Assembly: GCA_003427395.1 (NCBI GenBank) | Contig: BFEA01000120.1 | Span: forward strand, 2,591,348 to 2,649,540 | Source: Chara braunii | Lineage: Eukaryota > Streptophyta > Charophyceae > Charales > Characeae | Length of the DNA: 58,193 nucleotides | Direction of reading: 5' to 3' | In this document: piece after piece, positions 30,797 through 39,272 of the stretch | Position numbering within the stretch: the stretch's first letter is position 1 | Layout: each line of letters starts with the position of its first letter | The notes under the pieces: model-generated | The model's database searches: none | What the model saw: only the letters and a program-made list of their open reading frames with translations | Told to the model about the DNA's origin: nothing | Program-made: the position numbers and the translations under genes

Positions 30797-30926
30797 CCCA
30801 AGAGCCTAGCTCAGTGGGTACATCATTGAAATGTCGAAATACAGACCCGAGTCCGAACCTGGATGATGGAACCTGATGAAACCAAATATTTCTGAATTGC
30901 CTGGGGCCGTTCAGCTCAATGATGAT
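30797..30926 (+). mobile_element. tRNA-derived SINE
   Basis: CCAAGAGCCTAGCTCAGTGG at the 5' end, a B-box-like GTCCGAACCT at 30851-30860, and the GGGGCCGTTCAGCTCAATGA body. It ends in a T-rich tract instead of an A-tail. Confidence 0.75.
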
Positions 30927-30958
30927 TTTTATTTTTTTTTTTTTTTTTTTTTTTTTGT

Positions 30959-31000
<42 letters not shown>
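30927..31000. repeat. Poly-T tract
   Basis: About 70 nt of T with two G interruptions, abutting the truncated SINE. Probably the A-tail of a minus-strand insertion. Confidence 0.7.
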
Positions 31001-31181
31001 CGGTAGCCGCTTGTTTATCTTGGTCTTCGATTTTTCTTTATTGTTTTTAATAAATAAATATCTTTTTCTTTTTCCCCCTGCCTTTTCCCCTTCGATATAT
31101 ATTTTTTTAATTCAAATTTCTATCATCATATCTTTGACTTCAACGGAGTCTCCAACCACACACACATGCACAGATAAACAG

Positions 31182-31194
<13 letters not shown>

Positions 31195-31251
<57 letters not shown>

Positions 31252-31360
31252 CAATGAGAAGAAAACAGATTGAGAGAGAGAGAGAGAGAGAGGGCAATGA
31301 GAAGAAAGCAGATTGAGAGAGAGAGAGAGAGAGAGAGAGAGGGCAATGAGAAGAAAGCAG

Positions 31361-31404
<44 letters not shown>

Positions 31405-31425
31405 CAATGAGAAGAAAGCAGATTG
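31195..31425. repeat. Compound GA minisatellite
   Basis: Four copies of GGGCAATGAGAAGAAARCAG followed by ATTG (about 31249, 31292, 31341, 31402), separated by GA tracts of changing length. Confidence 0.9.
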
Positions 31426-31716
31426 CGATGTCGACGAAGGAATGGCGAAGGGTTGGAGTGGCGTTCTCCATGCTGGCTGTGGTTTTTTTTTTTTTTTTTT
31501 TTTTTGTTAGAGAACAGAAATGTGATGTGGTGTGGCTGCAATTCCAAAGTGACCAGGTACGGGTCCTCGTCTGCAATTGGCCTCCATGCATCCGTTGGAT
31601 GTCTCGCAAAAAAAAGAAGATTCTGCGAGATCCCACGATCGAGACTCGGCGGTCGTTCGAAGGCCGCGGCGTTCGGGACTCTGCATCTAGTCGTGTTCAG
31701 TGTCTCCGTTCAGGAG

Positions 31717-31718
<2 letters not shown>

Positions 31719-31747
<29 letters not shown>

Positions 31748-31902
31748 GAAAGGGCGGCGGTCTTGAGATATCATCATTGAGCTGACCGGCCCCAGGCAAT
31801 TCAGAATGTATGGTTTCACTCATCAAGTTCCATCATCTGGGTTCGAACACGGGTCTGTATTTCAACAGTTCAATGGTGTACCCACTGAGCTAGGCTCTTG
31901 GG
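31719..31902 (-). mobile_element. tRNA-derived SINE (minus), full-length
   Basis: The poly-T tract at 31719-31747 is its A-tail. The body includes the B-box complement GGGTTCGAAC (31840-31849) and the A-box complement CCCACTGAGCTA (31881-31892), ending CTCTTGGG. Confidence 0.85.
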
Positions 31903-31936
31903 TGGACAGCAGAGATTTGTCTTAGCTGTCGCTCTT

Positions 31937-32062
31937 TCTTTCTTTTTTTTTTTTTTGAAATCAACCCAGGCGGATGCTAGGGGTGCTGATAAGAGCAGGC
32001 CTAGCGGGGGGGCTCCATCTATTGGTGGGGAGCAGCACCTGCTGGAAAGCGGGTCCAGCGTA
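31937..32062 (-). mobile_element. GGGACRCTGG-tail family (minus)
   Basis: Minus strand: ACGCTGGACCCGCTTTCCAG, CAGGTGCTGCTCCCCACCAA, TAGATGGAGCC, CTTATCAGCACCC, then an A-tail (T run at about 31943-31956). Confidence 0.8.
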
Positions 32063-32324
32063 TTGTTTGTTTATGTAAATAGACATGCAATTGGAATTTG
32101 AAATGACTGCAAGCTGCTAAGCTGTCCTCTTTCTTGGCTTGTCTGTAAGGAGAAGATAGATGATTCGGGCCCGGCCAGGCCTTTGATACTCATCTTGAGC
32201 CTCCGGGAAGTGCTGGGTCTTGTTGCAATGGAGGTTGTGAGGGTTTTGACAAAGTGAAGCAGGCTTGCGTATATCTGATTTTCGCATGCCAAAAAAAAAA
32301 AAAAAAAAAAAAGGGAGGGCCTTA

Positions 32325-32452
32325 GGGCATGCTCACACTAGTACTTTCCTAGATGTATCTGACTGCAATCACGGACCAGACCTGGATGAATCTTACCTCA
32401 ACCACTCTCAGAGCTTCGATCCTAGTGTGAGTATCCTAGTGTGAGTATGCCC
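32325..32452. mobile_element. Tourist-like MITE, TTA duplication
   Basis: GGGCATGCTCACACTAG at the left and CTAGTGTGAGTATGCCC at the right, flanked by TTA (32322-32324 and 32453-32455). The right terminus is preceded by an extra copy of CCTAGTGTGAGTAT. Confidence 0.75.
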
Positions 32453-32589
32453 TTATTCTGGCGAAATACTTCAGGGAAATAGGGACTCCACTGTGATTTC
32501 CCTTTTTCCAGTTTTACAACACATCTGCCACAGAAACGGGAGCCAGTGCGCACGCCTGGCTGAGTGGGCAAAAATATAGTTTCGTTACC

Positions 32590-32802
32590 TAGGGTTGTGC
32601 TCCTCCGCGGGGTCTTCGAGGAATTCCCCTTCTTAAACCCTCAGTACTCTTAGGGTTGTGCTCCACTGCGGGGTTGTTGTGAATTCCCCTAATTACCCTT
32701 CTTAAACGACCAGTAGTTGGCCCATGCATCGGCCGCGGGCCCTCAACATTTGTGATTACTTGGCCCATGCATCGGCCACGGCCCCTCGACAGTTGTGAGA
32801 AC
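32590..32802. repeat. Two adjacent tandem duplications
   Basis: First, TAGGGTTGTGCTCC ... GCGGGGT ... GAATTCCCC ... CTTAAAC twice (32590-32706). Second, TTGGCCCATGCATCGGCC with CCCTC and TTGTGA twice (32715-32802). Confidence 0.75.
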
Positions 32803-33386
32803 ATTTCCACATTCCACAGTCCCCTTGCAGTGGTACTTGGTGGTAACTTTTCGGATTCTTTTGGCCGTGGCCAGAGCTATCTGTTTGACTGGACGTACAT
32901 ACCAAATGACTGACAGTACTGTTGCGTTGATGACCAGGGCACGGCAGAACAATGAGATTGACCAAAAGGTGGACCATTTGGACAGTCTGTTATGGACTTT
33001 GTCCTCTGACTGCGAAATCTGTCTCTGTTGACCATCTGAAAATGATACTTCCACACCCATGAACCTCACAATAGCTGGCAGCGCCAGCCAAAGAAAAAAA
33101 AATAAATCTGTTGTGCCGGCGATTTGGGGAAGTGTGGCGCGCAGGGCACTTTTAGCCTCGTACAATTTAAAGTGCTTTGTGTGTACTGGTGGTTTGAATT
33201 AAGTACGGCACAAATGCTGTAAGAGCGCCCGGGGGTCCACCTACTGGCCCTTTCGGGGCTATTATGAGAACGGCTCCAGACAACATGGAAAAGTCGTGGT
33301 CTTCATTCTCTCCTGGGCCAGAATTGTTGCCTGAGGCATTTTCTATGGAGTTGTTGGCAAACGATAGCTGCCTGCATACTCCCAAG
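32803..33386. other. No gene seen
   Basis: Open frames such as 32795-33031 (plus) and 33167-33496 (minus) lack recognisable domains. Confidence 0.4.
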
Positions 33387-33545
33387 TTAAACCACCAGTA
33401 CTTGGCCCAGCTATTTGCTGCGGAAAAAAAAACACAAAGTAGAAATGTTTTTAGTCGGATGAATTTGGGCGCTTCTGTAGTGGCCCACACTTTCAAAGTC
33501 GTGGCTTGTTTATGGGCACGCCTTTACGAAGTACTGGTGGTTTAA
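33387..33545. mobile_element. TTAA-bounded MITE, copy 1
   Basis: TTAAACCACCAGTACTT at the left and its exact inverse AAGTACTGGTGGTTTAA at the right. The interior has AGTCGGATGAATTTGGGCGC, shared with 41136-41282 (inverted) and 48446-48559. The terminal TTAA may be the target duplication. Confidence 0.8.
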
Positions 33546-33742
33546 GAGATGGTTATTCAGCACTGGAGCGCGGCCTGACAAGGAGAACTTCGAGTTTCAG
33601 CCATTGGAGGTGAGGTCCCCGAATGGGAAACAGTGTGATGGTTTAAAAGCTGGTTATTCAGCACTGGAGGGTGGATTGACAAGGAGGACTTCGAGGTTCG
33701 GCCATTAGAGGCGAGGTCCCCGAAACGGAAGTAGTGTGAAAA
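33546..33742. repeat. About 98-bp tandem duplication
   Basis: GGTTATTCAGCACTGGAG ... GACAAGGAG ... GAGGTCCCCGAA ... AGTGTGA is present twice. Confidence 0.8.
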
Positions 33743-33909
33743 CAGCTGCGGAGCCTACTGTTCTTCAAGGAATGAAAGCCCTTGAAGAACTGCGGTGGAG
33801 CACAGCCTTTAGGATGTGCAAAACCACCCTCTCTTATCCCAAGTACTTCCTCAAGGCAGTGTGGTCCTACACACTCTATATCTGAAATGTATCTGACTGC
33901 ATTTATGGC

Positions 33910-34084
33910 CCTTCCTCACTGAAACCGGAACCACACAGGGGGATTTCAGTTCCGTCTTTGTCCCCACACTCAATTTCCCCCAAAACCCTCGGCACACCCC
34001 ATTTTGCTGTTCTTTCAGGGCCTGTTCCGCATAATTTATCACTCCGACCGGAAGACAGCACAAGGCGTGAGGTTGGACGTCACA
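33910..34084 (+). mobile_element. TGTGACG-family 3' end fragment (copy 5)
   Basis: GATTTCAGTTCCGTCTTTGT, CCCCACACTCAATTTCC, CTCGGCACACCCC, ACTCCGACC, then GTGAGGTTGGACGTCACA as terminus. Only the 3' module is present. Confidence 0.7.
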
Positions 34085-34186
34085 TGTATGGTCCTGAATG
34101 ATCTTAGTTACTCGTAAGATTTGAGGTTTTCCATTGGTTTCTTTGAGTTTAGTTCTTGCATTGGTTCTCCTTATTAGCCCTTCTGA

Positions 34187-34588
34187 GGGCATACTCACAC
34201 TAGCACGTACTTCTGCAAATTTTACGTATGTGAATTTGCGTTTACATGGCACCTGCGGGTCACACTGCTCACCCGTTTGTTGCCCAAAGCAGAAAGGACA
34301 GGGTCGCGACCTGGCCTTCAGATGCGAAAATCCGTTGTGTCTAGTCAGACAGCACAATGCACTTAATTTTTTTTTTTTTTTGGTTCCAGAAAGCAGTAGA
34401 GGAAAAAGAAATACGATTCTGTGGGGACCTCTGGAGGTCCCCACAAAATATGCAAGCCCGCGGCTGTCCAGGCCGCTGACATTTACGTGCCCTTTTGTGT
34501 GAACACGCAAAATACGAGCCTCTTGTGACCCGAAAAACTACATAAATTTTGCGATTTTGTGAAAATACGTGGTAGTGTGAGTGTGCCC
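34187..34588. mobile_element. Tourist-like MITE, 402 bp
   Basis: GGGCATACTCACACTA at the left and TAGTGTGAGTGTGCCC at the right, flanked by TGA (34184-34186 and 34589-34591). Its ends match 32325-32452; the interior is longer and different. Confidence 0.65.
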
Positions 34589-34591
34589 TGA

Positions 34592-35141
34592 GGTTGGCTT
34601 TATGCTTTTCTAAAGGTTCTTCATTTTTTTGTCAAAGAAAGCTGGTTGCGGTTCTCTTGAAATTGCTCTTGATGGGGAGGTGTTCTGTCTTGTCTCCTGT
34701 GATATCTCACACGTTTTGTGGTCAACAAGCAGTCAAGGAGGTCTGAGGGGAGGAGTCAATGACAAGGAAGACAGGGATAAAAAATGGTCGTCCAAGCACA
34801 GGGTACCCCTGAGACAGGGGCAGGGATCAGTGAGAGGGTGGCAGAAAGTGGGAGTAGCACTGAGAGACTGTTTGGGAACATGCACTGCAGTCGCAGGGCA
34901 TGAACCCGGTTTGGATTAGGGAAGCAGGGGTTAGGGAAAAGTACGCTTAGGGGACAAGTGGTGCAGTCTGAGTTCACGGTCCTCGCCAGAGGACTGGGAA
35001 GCTGTATAAGGGGATGCTGGGCCTGAATCGTGGCACCTGTTGCTCCCCACGAATAAGATCAGAGCCATCAACACTCGCATGGTCTTCACTGGAGATGGGC
35101 TCTTTTCCCTGATCTGATGAAGGCTCTCCTGGCATGATTTT
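34592..35141. other. No gene seen
   Basis: A weak tail-family match (CACCTGTTGCTCCCCACGAA) lies at about 35035. The open frame at 34629-34919 has no recognisable domain. Confidence 0.4.
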
Positions 35142-35283
35142 TTTAAGAGAAAACTACGGCGCAGTCAGGGTTTACAGTTTGTAATTGCATTTCAAACTGC
35201 GTTTTAGCAGTTTAGTCAGGGCCTGTGTTGCAAATTCAGTTGAAACTCAGGCTGACCTTTTTTAGCAGTTCAGTCAGGCACCT
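35142..35283. repeat. CAGTTT repeat family, copy 1
   Basis: AACTACGGCGCAGTCAGG, CAGTTTGTAATTGCATTTCA, AACTGCGTTTTAGCAGTTTA, GTCAGGGCC. An inverted copy lies at 38985-39120 and a diverged one at 49655-49797. Confidence 0.75.
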
Positions 35284-35376
35284 GGGCCCTTATTTTTCCG
35301 TTTTTTTTCTTTTTTCTTTTTAAAGGTTTTTTCTTTCTTTTTTTTTTTTCTTTTTTTTTCCCAACCCCTCCCCGTC

Positions 35377-35485
35377 ACGTGGCGGGGCCACGGCCGAGAT
35401 GTCTCGGCCACACCCGAGGGAAAAACAAAAAAGCATCTGGTTGTGTGGCGGGGCCATGGCCGAGATGTCTCAGCCATGCCTGAAG
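35377..35485. repeat. Tandem palindromic repeat
   Basis: GTGGCGGGGCCACGGCCGAG followed by ATGTCTCGGCCA occurs twice about 68 bp apart. GGCCGAGA and TCTCGGCC form an inverted repeat in the first unit. Confidence 0.6.
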
Positions 35486-35876
35486 GGGGGGGTGTGACGC
35501 TCAGCCTCACGCATTGTGCTCCTTTCCAGTCGGAGTATTTTGGTTCGCGGAAAGGCCTGGAAAGAACAGTAAAGATGGGTTGTGCCAAGGATTTTTGGGA
35601 AATTTGAGTGTGGGGACACAGATAGAACTGAGATCCCCCGTGTTGGTCCGACTTTAGTAAGAAGGGATCCGTTGCCGCGCAGGTTTGAAGAGAAAGGCGT
35701 GCGCGGGGCTCACGACAATGGGAAATTTAATCCAAAAAGTAGTGTTGTACTTCCCAGCGGGCCGTTGCCCTTCGTTTGGAATGAAAGGGGGAGGGTACAC
35801 ACGTGGTATCCCGTTTTCGGATGAGGTCCCGTCGGCGTTCACTACACAACTTTGAGTCCGACATGGAGGGTCTCAA

Positions 35877-36260
35877 TCAAGTGGCTCTCTCCTTGTGTTC
35901 GTCCTCGCCACGTGTGCGGTAATGGAAGCCCTTAGCTCTGTAACGTTCAATGCGGTGACAGTTGCTGCACAGAGTGCAAGGCCAATGAGGCACCACTGCC
36001 GACCACGAGATGACGATCAACTCATTAAACGGGAACAACAACGAATAAGGCGGAAAGTGCGTATCGATGATGACGAATCCCGCATCGACGAATCCGGAGC
36101 ACCGGGTCTCAGGCGGGAAGTAATAACGCCCGCCGACCTTGGCGACGGCTTCTCGTACGTCCCACTCGCATACACGTGTCCTCTCCTCGTTGTACAGGAA
36201 GGGGCGCGACGGGGGCATGGAAAGTCTGCGCACAGTCGGATTGGGGTTGTTAGTCCACAT
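35877..36260 (-). CDS. TGTGACG-family ORF, copy 3 (intact, 127 aa, unknown)
   Basis: ATG at 36260 begins MWTNN; copy 4 has the equivalent MWTDD start in the same position after GTTGCC. The order is: SRPFLYNEERTRVCEWDVRE, GGRYYFPPETRC, GFVDAGFVIIDTHFPPY, LLFPFNELIVISW, PHWPCTLCSNC, then a basic/acidic tail with FHYRTRGEDE. It aligns with subfamily I (copy 1) at Cys-x2-Asp, GFV[VI]I.T.FPP, LL.[PS][YF]..LIV-type residues, W, WP, CxxC and RTR.E.E. Nucleotide similarity between the subfamilies is low, so conservation is at protein level. It has no signal peptide, transmembrane segment or recognised domain. The CxxC plus upstream Cys could hold metal, but that is a guess. This is the only uninterrupted copy of four. 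Confidence 0.55.
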   Translation of the reverse strand: MWTNNPNPTVRRLSMPPSRPFLYNEERTRVCEWDVREAVAKVGGRYYFPPETRCSGFVDAGFVIIDTHFPPYSLLFPFNELIVISWSAVVPHWPCTLCSNCHRIERYRAKGFHYRTRGEDEHKERAT

Positions 36261-36648
36261 GGCAACAAGGACAAGGCGTACGATTCATCATGCATCATTC
36301 ATTCGGCATATTACTCAATCCCATCTCGTGTTCATCCGATCAATCAATCAACATCCCTCTCATGGTGACACAGGTTCCCAGGCACAATCCACTTCATGCA
36401 CATATCAAGTGAGAGGAGAGAAATCAGCATAACCCACCTATTATAGTAGAAACATAGCGGAACGGAGGTGTGGGGGAGAAGAGGCGTAGATCAGAGGAGG
36501 GAAGAAAGCAGAAGATAATTACACAAGAAAGTCTGACGATCTTGACGAGAAATTTCGGCTCAAATGCCGAGTAAATTGAACTCACGCTCGAAGACTTATA
36601 CTTTGAGACAAAAGAGGCGCATCCGCCATAAAATTTCACCATGGCCCC

Positions 36649-37311
36649 ATGCCATACATCCACTCAACCTTCGATTCGAACCTCACGCCGACGCTGACAA
36701 TCCTGACCGTCACGTGCTACTCCCACCATAGCGATCGTCACCCCGTCGACTTAGTCTTTGCATGGTCTTGCCTGGATCCCACAGTCCGTCGGGCGATCCA
36801 GCGCACAGCTGACAAGATTGCAGTCAGCCCGTCAGGATTTTTTGACTCACTCCTTCACACGTACTACCTAGCCACTGCTTCCCAGAAGTTGGCTGATGAG
36901 TTGAGAGAGAGATTTTCGGTGGCGCTTGTGGAATTGATAGTTGCGGAAAAGGAGGTAGATGCTAGGAGGGTCAGGACTGAGGTAGGGAGAGGTAGGGGAA
37001 GGTTTGGGGATAATCACTCGATGAAAACCATGTCGATCCTTCGGATCCCAGTTGTAGCCAATCAGAATCGTCGTGTAACAGGAATTTCCTTCTTACACGG
37101 TGCGCCTCTTTGGCTAGAGGGGAGGAGGAGGAAATCAACAGGGTATTCCGGCGCAAGGATTGGAGCGGGAAGAAGAAAGGCGCGAAGGATAGCGGGACAC
37201 AGAGCCAAGATTCAAACGATCAAGAAAGAGAAAAAGCGCGCGAGGCAAAGCAGAGAAGAAGAGAAGGGGGTTGGAGGAATGAGGGTGGATTGTTCGTTTG
37301 AATGGTCTTGA
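36649..37311 (+). other. Antisense open frame in copy 3 (220 codons), doubtful gene
   Basis: Lies opposite the element's TATA/5' region. Its middle part (RRAIQRTADKIAVSPSGFFD and ELRERF...LIVAEKE.DARR) has a matching minus-strand frame in copy 4 (52330-52142). This may only reflect nucleotide similarity between the two copies. The C-terminal part reads into a retro-insertion. I do not call it a gene. Confidence 0.25.
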
Positions 37312-37909
37312 AAGTGGTTTGGGATTCTGGGTACTTCTTACAACTCACCTTAGGCTTCTTCGATGCTGTTATGTTTATCGATCTGCGGTTTTTCGATGCC
37401 AGAACGACTCTGGCTGGTGTCGGGGGGTTTCCCTGTAACCTGTTGATAGTAGGAGCGTGAGGCCTGGTAGTGAGATCTGGGGATGCCTTGGGGCGGGCAT
37501 TCTAAAGGAAAACCAAGGGTTGTTGTCGGGATGACGCTGGCCGGAGCTGGGGTGAGTCGTGTTGCCCTAGCGGAGTAGGGGCATGAGGCTTGGGAGAGCT
37601 CGGTAGGGAATAAGGCAGTGTTAGAGAGTTTTAGAGGTTTTGTTAAGGAGTCCAGGGATTCTGAGCATTCAGTAGCCTAGCAATAGGCCAGCAATTATCC
37701 AGGTTTTTCTAAATTTTCTTGAACTTGTTAATAGTTTTTAGATTGTTCTTAGCCGAAGCCAGGTAATGGCCCTCGTATTTCCAACGATTTCCAACGATTT
37801 GTATAAACTTACATGTGTATAAATCTACATGGGACGCTAGGCCCGGTTCCCAGCATGTGCTGCTCCCCACGAATAGATTGGAGCATTTGTTCCATTAAAA
37901 AAAAAAAAA
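37257..37909 (+). mobile_element. A-tailed retro-insertion ending in GGGACRCTGG tail
   Basis: Copy 4 of the host element is continuous here (GGAGAGATGGAAAACGG in its minus sense), so the block is an insertion. Its last 80 bp are the tail family (GGGACGCTAGGCCCGGTTCC at 37831, GTGCTGCTCCCCACGAATAG, GATTGGAGC, A-tail at 37897-37909). The first 570 bp share words such as GAAGCCAGGTAATGGCCC with 57340-57480 and 57860-57885. No open frame of note. Confidence 0.65.
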
Positions 37910-38231
37910 GATGGAAAAATGGTTACAGAGAGAGGAGCGTGAGCGCGAAGAAGAGAGTGTTGAAGGTAGCGAGGGAAACGGAGGAGGGGGAGAGAAGCTC
38001 GCATGCATGGCACCGACACAAAAGCAAAAAGGGCACCGAACCAATTACAGCTCATTCAGAATCCTACGCTAATTCAAAATTGAAAAGCACCCGTCCCGTG
38101 CGTAGAGTGAACGCGGGAAAAAGTCCTACGCCTCTTCAGATTCACACAAGAATTCCCAGAGTTTTCCGAGATGAAGTCGAGAACATTTACGAACAAAAGG
38201 GACACGTCGGGTTCTGCTTATTCTGGAATTC

Positions 38232-38738
38232 CTTTTTTTTTTTTTTTTTTTTTTTTTTTTGAAAACACCTGCCGGTTTGCTAGTGATGCTGATACGAGCA
38301 GACACCACTAGCACCCGTCCGGGGCTCCATCTATTGGTGGGGAGCTGCACGTGCTGGAAACCGGGTCCAGCGTCCCTTAGATACATCAAATGTTTGCACA
38401 GACATACATGACGACATTAAAGCACAGCCAATTTTATCTACCATATGATCTAGTTGCAAAAATGGCTACTTAAATGGCTACTTTGTCATAGAGAGCAGAT
38501 ACTTCTTCGCAAATGACGCAGCCACTACAGCAGCGCACACCAAAGATAATAAGATTGCCATTATCCATTGCTTATGGAGTCGAGTATGACAAGGCTGTAG
38601 TTCAGCAGTCCAAAGTGTGATCACCTTGGAGACGAGAGTTTGGAATTCGTCGCTAGCACCCCCTGACGGCAGCATTCCATGTGTTGAAGCCTTACTTCCC
38701 CTGTCCCTCTCCCATTCCCCTGCATGGATTGCTGCGTG
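38232..38738 (-). mobile_element. A-tailed retro-insertion: mRNA-like 3' end joined to tail family
   Basis: Absent from copy 4, whose matching sequence runs through (AAATTCCTAACTGTCGACCC in minus sense). On the minus strand the order is an open frame from 38738 to the stop at 38478, about 100 bp of non-coding DNA, the tail family starting GGGACGCTGGACCCGG at 38376, then a 28-nt A-tail (T run 38233-38260). It looks like a 5'-truncated cDNA. Confidence 0.65.
38478..38738 (-). pseudogene. 5'-truncated retrocopied ORF with C-terminal membrane segment
   Basis: Open from the insertion edge through 86 codons to TAG. Contains DEFQTLVSKVITLWTAELQP and, near the end, a hydrophobic stretch IMAILLSLVCAAVVAASF followed by KKYLLSMTK, the layout of a tail-anchored membrane protein. 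I do not recognise the parent gene. The uninterrupted frame suggests a fairly recent copy of a spliced mRNA; the internal ATG at about 38675 is probably not the original start. Confidence 0.5.
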
Positions 38739-38984
38739 AACCGTTGAGCCAAATCCCCAGCGCGCTCGCTAAGGCGCACGTAATTCCCATGTATTTCCGG
38801 AATTGCGAAAAGATGGAATTTGAAAAAACAATCAAAATGACAAGGGGCAGGCCTCTACGCATCGATTCATGAAAACACAAAAATGGGCCTCTTTGCTCTG
38901 GTTGCAAAAGATCACAAAAAAAAAGAAAAAGGTGGGGGGGGGGTTGGAAGATGGCGCGTCACAGGGGGGACGAAAAAAAAATGG

Positions 38985-39120
38985 GCCACGTGCCGCACTG
39001 AACTGCTAAAAAGGCCAGCCCAAGTTTCAACTGCATTTGAAACTTGGGCCCTGACTAAACTGCTAAAACGCAGTTTGAAATGCAATTACAAACTGCTTTC
39101 GTGACTGTGCCGTAGTTATC
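38985..39120. repeat. CAGTTT repeat family, copy 2 (inverted)
   Basis: Reverse complement of 35142-35283 and, with it, brackets element copy 3. Contains the internal palindrome CAAGTTTCAACTGCATTTGA followed by AACTTGGG. Confidence 0.75.
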
Positions 39121-39272
39121 TCTTTTTTTTTTTCTTTTTTTTTTTGTTGACAAAAGCCAGCCTTTGCCTAGTAGAAGGGGTGGTACAAACAGCCCATGCT
39201 ACTAGTGCGGTGCTGGTTGCTCCTTTCTATTGGTTAGGAGCTCCACCTGCTGGAAATGGGGTCCAGTGTCCC
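39121..39272 (-). mobile_element. GGGACRCTGG-tail family (minus), long form
   Basis: Minus strand: GGGACACTGGACCCCATTTC, CAGCAGGTGGAGCTCCTAAC, then CAATAGAAAGGAGC, a variable roughly 70-bp part and an A-tail (T-rich 39123-39145). Confidence 0.8.

Larger units (their letters stand above)
35493..38963 (-). mobile_element. TGTGACG-family element, copy 3 (minus; subfamily II; TSD GGGG)
   Basis: Minus strand: starts TGTGACGCGCCATCTTCC at 38963 and ends GCTGAGCGTCACA at 35493. GGGG lies on both sides (35489-35492; 38964-38967), although both flanks are longer G runs, so the duplication is less certain here. Compared with copy 4 it carries two later A-tailed retro-insertions (37257-37909 and 38232-38738). 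It contains the best-preserved ORF (35877-36260). Confidence 0.75.

Noticed and set aside
31112-31636. Ser-Leu-Ser-Leu repeat 'proteins' on the minus strand (also at 14208, 15167, 46001)
   Set aside because: Translations of GA microsatellites.
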